Made by a program: the position numbers and the translations under genes. A DNA stretch of 16,523 bases from Pseudaestuariivita sp. (GTDB taxonomy: Bacteria; Pseudomonadota; Alphaproteobacteria; Rhodobacterales; Rhodobacteraceae): NCBI GenBank assembly GCA_020629995.1, contig JAHDCH010000028.1, positions 1-16,523 of the forward strand. Reading direction: 5' to 3'. Positions 13,408-16,523 of this stretch are shown one piece after another (position 1 is the stretch's first letter; the number at the start of each line of letters is the position of its first letter). The notes below the pieces were generated by a model. That model worked only from the letters and a program-made list of their open reading frames with translations, did not search any database and had not been told where the DNA came from.

Positions 13408-13503
13408 ATGCCGCGCGATTTCACGGGGATTCCGCTTGACCTTTGCAAGCCCACTCTGTTGAACCCCCCAAAGCTTCATTACTTTTTTGGGTGGTACGTC
13501 TGA
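13408..13503 (+). CDS. Possible leader ORF upstream of yidC
   Basis: An ATG at 13408 opens 31 codons, beginning MPRDFTGIPL and ending with the aromatic stretch LHYFFGWYV. Its TGA overlaps the yidC ATG (TGATG at 13501-13505), an arrangement typical of translational coupling. The frame passes through both arms of the hairpin that covers the yidC ribosome site. Against it: no Shine-Dalgarno precedes the ATG, the same frame is open far upstream by chance within the EAL gene, and a promoter candidate at 13436 would exclude it. It resembles no leader peptide I know. Confidence 0.25.
   Translation: MPRDFTGIPLDLCKPTLLNPPKLHYFFGWYV
13436..13464 (+). promoter_or_regulatory. Candidate yidC promoter
   Basis: TTGACC at 13436-13441 and TTGAAC at 13459-13464 are 17 nt apart, about 40 nt before the yidC start. 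The -35 is good and the -10 weak. If used, transcription would begin near 13471, inside the left arm of the downstream hairpin. Confidence 0.35.
13463..13495 (+). promoter_or_regulatory. Hairpin covering the yidC ribosome-binding site
   Basis: ACCCCCCAAA (13463-13472) can pair with TTTGGGTGGT (13486-13495) at nine of ten positions, the exception being C13466 opposite T13492; a G-U pair can extend it inward. The loop is 13 nt. The right arm holds GGGTGGT, the only Shine-Dalgarno-like sequence before yidC, ending 7 nt from the ATG. Folding would hide it. The pairing is seen; a regulatory effect is inferred. Confidence 0.45.
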
Positions 13504-15302
13504 TGGACGAACAGAACCGCAATCTGATCCTTGCAACAGCGCTGAGCTTCCTTGTGATCCTCGTGTGGTTCGTCCTGTTTCCACCACCCGAGCCGACGGA
13601 TACCGGCACCCTGCCACCCGCCACCGCGACGGACACCGCTGGCGACACCGGCACTGTCCCGACAACAGCGGATCCCGTGGCCGGTGGCAGCGACCCCGCC
13701 GCGCCGTCGGACGTTGCCGATGCGCCCCGTATCGCGATTGAAACCGACCGGCTGAACGGCTCGATCTCGCTGGCGGGCGGGCGTATCGACACGCTGCAGC
13801 TCATGGACTACCGCGAGACGATTGATGACGGCTCTCCGGTTGTCACGCTTTTGTCGCCCGTGGGCAGCGATCACGCCTATTATGCGCTTTATGGCTGGGC
13901 GCCTGGCCCCGGCGCCACCGCAGCCGATGTGCCCGGACCGCGTACGCTCTGGACCCAGCAGGGTGACGGCGTGCTGACCCCGGACAGCCCCGTGACGCTG
14001 ACCTGGACCGGCGCGAGCGGGCTTGCCTTCACCCGCACCATCGCGGTTGACGACGATTACATGTTCTCGGTCACCCAAAGCGTGACCAACACAGGCACCC
14101 AGAACGCCGCCATGGCCCCCTACGGCATTCTCGCGCGGCATGGTCAGCCTGAGGATCTGAAGAACTTCTTCATCCTGCATGAAGGCGCGATCCAGATGAC
14201 CGATGGTGAGTTGTCCGAGATCGACTATTCCGACATGGAAGACTATGAACCGGACGCCCGCGGCGCGCGGTCGGACTCCACCACCGTCGAACAGAACGGC
14301 TGGATCGGGTTCACCGACCACTACTGGATGGCGACCCTGATCCCCCAGCCCGGCACCGGATTCCGCGCATCGTCCAAATACATCGACGCGCGCAACATCT
14401 ACCAGACCGAGGCTGTCCTCCCGACGCAGACCGTTGCGCCCGGCGCCACCGCCGAGGTTTCGACCCAGCTGTTTGCAGGCGCCAAGGAATGGGAAGCGAT
14501 CCGCGCCTACCAATCCGCGGGCGTTGACGGGTTCGTGGATTCGATCGACTGGGGCTGGTTCTTTTTCCTGACCAAGCCGATCTTTGCAGTCCTGCACTGG
14601 ATCTACTTGGCGATCGGCAACATGGGCTGGGCAATCATCGGTCTGACCCTCTTCATCAAGGCCCTGCTCTTCCCGCTGGCGTATAAATCCTACGTCTCGA
14701 TGGCCAAGATGAAAGAGCTGCAGCCCGAGATGGAAAAGATCAAGGAGCGGTCCGGCGACGACCGGCAAAAGCTCCAGCAAGAGATGATGGCGCTGTACAA
14801 AAAGGAAAAGGTGAACCCCGCTGCGGGCTGTCTGCCGATCCTTCTGCAAATTCCGATCTTCTTCTCGCTCTACAAGGTGATCTTTGTCACGCTCGATCTG
14901 CGGCATGCCCCGTGGTTCGGCTGGATCAAAGACCTGTCCGCGCCCGACCCGTCGTCGATCCTGAACCTGTTTGGCCTGTTCGACTGGGCGACGCCTGATC
15001 CGTCGTCGATCCTCTTCATCTTCAGCCTTGGCATCCTGCCGATCATCCTCGGCATTTCGATGTGGCTGCAGCAAAAGCTGAACCCGGCCCCGACCGATCC
15101 GACCCAGGCCATGATCTTTGCATGGCTGCCATGGGTGTTCATGTTCATGCTCGGCACCTTCGCCAGCGGCCTGATCGTGTACTGGATCGCCAACAACGTG
15201 ATCACCTTCGCGCAGCAATACCTGATCATGCGCAGCCAGGGCTTTACGCCTGACATCTTTGGCAACATCCGCGCCGGGTTCAAACGCAAGTCCAAGGAAT
15301 GA
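13503..15302 (+). CDS. yidC: Membrane protein insertase YidC
   Basis: The protein has 599 residues. The first membrane segment is 8-26, followed by a Pro/Thr/Ala-rich linker and a large periplasmic domain (to about 350). The conserved insertase core then follows, with YKSYVSMAKMKELQPEMEKIKER as the cytoplasmic coiled hairpin, NPAAGCLPILLQIPIFFSLYKVIF, and the last helices ending in a basic tail (FKRKSKE). K386 sits where E. coli has the groove arginine. YidC inserts and folds inner-membrane proteins with or without Sec. The ATG at 13503 gives the usual MDEQNRNLILA start. It overlaps the MOSC gene by four bases. Translation may be limited by the hairpin over its ribosome site. PDPSSIL occurs twice, 17 residues apart, in a loop. 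Confidence 0.98.
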   Translation: MDEQNRNLILATALSFLVILVWFVLFPPPEPTDTGTLPPATATDTAGDTGTVPTTADPVAGGSDPAAPSDVADAPRIAIETDRLNGSISLAGGRIDTLQLMDYRETIDDGSPVVTLLSPVGSDHAYYALYGWAPGPGATAADVPGPRTLWTQQGDGVLTPDSPVTLTWTGASGLAFTRTIAVDDDYMFSVTQSVTNTGTQNAAMAPYGILARHGQPEDLKNFFILHEGAIQMTDGELSEIDYSDMEDYEPDARGARSDSTTVEQNGWIGFTDHYWMATLIPQPGTGFRASSKYIDARNIYQTEAVLPTQTVAPGATAEVSTQLFAGAKEWEAIRAYQSAGVDGFVDSIDWGWFFFLTKPIFAVLHWIYLAIGNMGWAIIGLTLFIKALLFPLAYKSYVSMAKMKELQPEMEKIKERSGDDRQKLQQEMMALYKKEKVNPAAGCLPILLQIPIFFSLYKVIFVTLDLRHAPWFGWIKDLSAPDPSSILNLFGLFDWATPDPSSILFIFSLGILPIILGISMWLQQKLNPAPTDPTQAMIFAWLPWVFMFMLGTFASGLIVYWIANNVITFAQQYLIMRSQGFTPDIFGNIRAGFKRKSKE

Positions 15303-16042
15303 CCGCGCGCGTCGCCAGCCTTTGGCGCTATCCGGTCAAGGCGCACGGGCGCGAAGAGATCGCCCGTGCCGATCTGGTCTGCGGCCAATGCATGCCGTTT
15401 GACCGTCTGTGGGCCGTCGCGCACGACCAAAGCCAGGCGGACGGGGTTGAATGGGCGCAATGCTCCAACTTCACCCGCGCCGCCAAGGCCCCGGGCCTGC
15501 AGGCGATGACGTCGACCCTGGACGAGGCCACCGAACACCTGACGCTGTCGCATCCAGAGCTAGGCAATTGGCGCGGCCATCCCGAACGCGACGCGGCTGC
15601 GCTTGTCGCGTGGACGGCGCCTCTTGTCCCGGCAGGCCGCGCTGCTTCGGCCCGCGTGGTCCGCGCCACCGCCCGCGGCATGACCGACAGTGACCTTCCG
15701 TCGATCACGTTGTGCAACATGTCTTCGCACCGCGCCGTGTCCCAAAAGGCGGGCCAGGACCTGTCGATCCACCGCTGGCGCGGTAACATCTGGATCGATG
15801 GGCTTGCGCCCTGGGAAGAGTTTGACTGGGTCGGCAAGACCGTCCGCATCGGCGGTGCGCTGCTACATGTCCATGAAAGAACCTCGCGCTGCCTTGCGAC
15901 CCATGCCAACACTGACACCGGCGCGCGTGATGTCGCGATACTGGATGTGCTCGAAACCTGGGGGCATCAGGACTTTTCCGTACAGGCCACGGTGGCCGAA
16001 CCCGGCACAATCGCCCGCGATGACAGGGTAACCCTCGCATGA
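15299..16042 (+). CDS. MOSC domain-containing protein
   Basis: The protein has 247 residues. An N-terminal MOSC_N-like beta-barrel ([14 protein letters not shown] at 6-19) precedes the MOSC domain. The domain ends with [19 protein letters not shown], in which C198 is the conserved cysteine expected to bind a sulfur or molybdenum-cofactor ligand, as in YcbX/mARC relatives. No fused ferredoxin domain is present, unlike YcbX. The ATG overlaps the yidC stop and its own stop overlaps the engB start, both as ATGA, so the three genes should be translated from one mRNA. The reaction is unknown; a role in reducing N-hydroxylated compounds is possible by family analogy only. Confidence 0.9.
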   Translation: MTARVASLWRYPVKAHGREEIARADLVCGQCMPFDRLWAVAHDQSQADGVEWAQCSNFTRAAKAPGLQAMTSTLDEATEHLTLSHPELGNWRGHPERDAAALVAWTAPLVPAGRAASARVVRATARGMTDSDLPSITLCNMSSHRAVSQKAGQDLSIHRWRGNIWIDGLAPWEEFDWVGKTVRIGGALLHVHERTSRCLATHANTDTGARDVAILDVLETWGHQDFSVQATVAEPGTIARDDRVTLA

Positions 16043-16523
16043 CCGCTCAGCTGCCCTTTCCTCTTGCCGAAGACCCGGACCGCGCCGCACAAGACGCCGC
16101 CACAGAGCTGTTCAAACAAGGGGCGGATTTTCTCAAGGGCGTAGTGGCCATGTCCGGCCTGCCCCCCGCCGACCGGATGGAAGTGTGCTTCGCGGGCCGC
16201 TCGAACGTCGGGAAATCCACCCTGATCAACGCGCTCACCGGGCGCCGTGCCCTCGCGCGGGCCTCAAACACTCCCGGGCGCACGCAAGAGATCAACTATT
16301 TCACCCTCGCCGACAGCCACTACCTCGTTGACCTGCCCGGTTACGGCTTTGCCAAGGCGCCCCTTCCGGTGGTCGAGAAATGGCAAAAGCTGCTCAAAAG
16401 CTATCTTCAGGGCCGCCAGACCCTGCGCCGCGCCTTTGTCCTGATTGACAGCCGCCATGGCATCAAACAGGTCGACGAAGAGATCATGTCGCTCCTCGAT
16501 ATCGCCGCAGTCCCGTTCCAGAC
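16039..16523 (+). CDS. engB: Ribosome biogenesis GTPase EngB/YihA, 3' end cut
   Basis: 161 complete codons are present before the window ends. The G1 loop GRSNVGKS is at 53-60, the G2 threonine is T78 in SNTPGRTQ, and G3 DLPGYG is at 98-103, all in the EngB arrangement. The G4 TKxD and G5 motifs lie beyond the edge. The family is about 200-220 residues, so some 50 are missing. EngB is an essential GTPase in assembly of the large ribosomal subunit. The start overlaps the MOSC stop (ATGA at 16039-16042). Confidence 0.96.
   Translation, partial: MTAQLPFPLAEDPDRAAQDAATELFKQGADFLKGVVAMSGLPPADRMEVCFAGRSNVGKSTLINALTGRRALARASNTPGRTQEINYFTLADSHYLVDLPGYGFAKAPLPVVEKWQKLLKSYLQGRQTLRRAFVLIDSRHGIKQVDEEIMSLLDIAAVPFQ

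Noticed and set aside
13479..15218. 579-codon open frame on the minus strand opposite yidC
   Set aside because: It mirrors yidC codon periodicity, has Arg/Gly/His-rich low-complexity composition and no recognisable domain. Long antisense frames are common in high-GC genes.
1..16523. CRISPR array, insertion sequence, phage or defence system
   Set aside because: No regularly spaced repeats, transposase, integrase, terminal inverted repeats or defence-family motifs were found on either strand.

Overview
The window looks like chromosomal DNA from an alphaproteobacterium, most likely a Rhodobacterales (Roseobacter-group) member. The evidence is high GC with strong third-position GC bias, a TtcA that reads like Rhodobacterales homologues, an alphaproteobacterial YidC with a lysine at the hydrophilic-groove position, and the order rpmH-rnpA-yidD ... 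yidC-MOSC-engB. Most of it is housekeeping sequence with an accessory left end. I see no mobile element, CRISPR array, phage gene, defence system or replication origin.

Left end (1-4296). A truncated kduI (uronate catabolism) is divergent from a GntR/FCD regulator. A 25-bp box occurs in two related copies, one upstream and one just downstream of the regulator gene. Next come a LysR regulator and a divergent SDR oxidoreductase, followed by a 2-oxoglutarate/Fe(II)-type oxygenase that carries two opposite single-base frameshifts and appears broken as sequenced.

Middle, minus strand (4443-8182). A VTT/TVP38 membrane protein, a MerA-like flavin disulfide oxidoreductase and a membrane histidine kinase form a likely operon, with a GC-rich hairpin ahead of the kinase. 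A tRNA-Arg(ACG) with its own promoter candidate follows.

Right part, plus strand (8477-16523). rpmH, rnpA and yidD (ribosome, RNase P, membrane insertion) are followed by a Rieske oxygenase alpha subunit, a 70-aa helical protein, the tRNA thiolase TtcA and an EAL-domain phosphodiesterase with a degenerate GGDEF domain. Then comes the overlapping chain yidC-MOSC-engB, with engB cut by the window end. The usual yidD-yidC adjacency is therefore interrupted by about 4.1 kb.

The observation I consider most worth checking is upstream of yidC. A hairpin covers the yidC Shine-Dalgarno sequence, and a 31-codon open frame crosses that hairpin and ends in a TGATG overlap with the yidC start. This would suit translational control of the insertase, but it rests on sequence reading alone. 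I found no clearly new multi-gene system.
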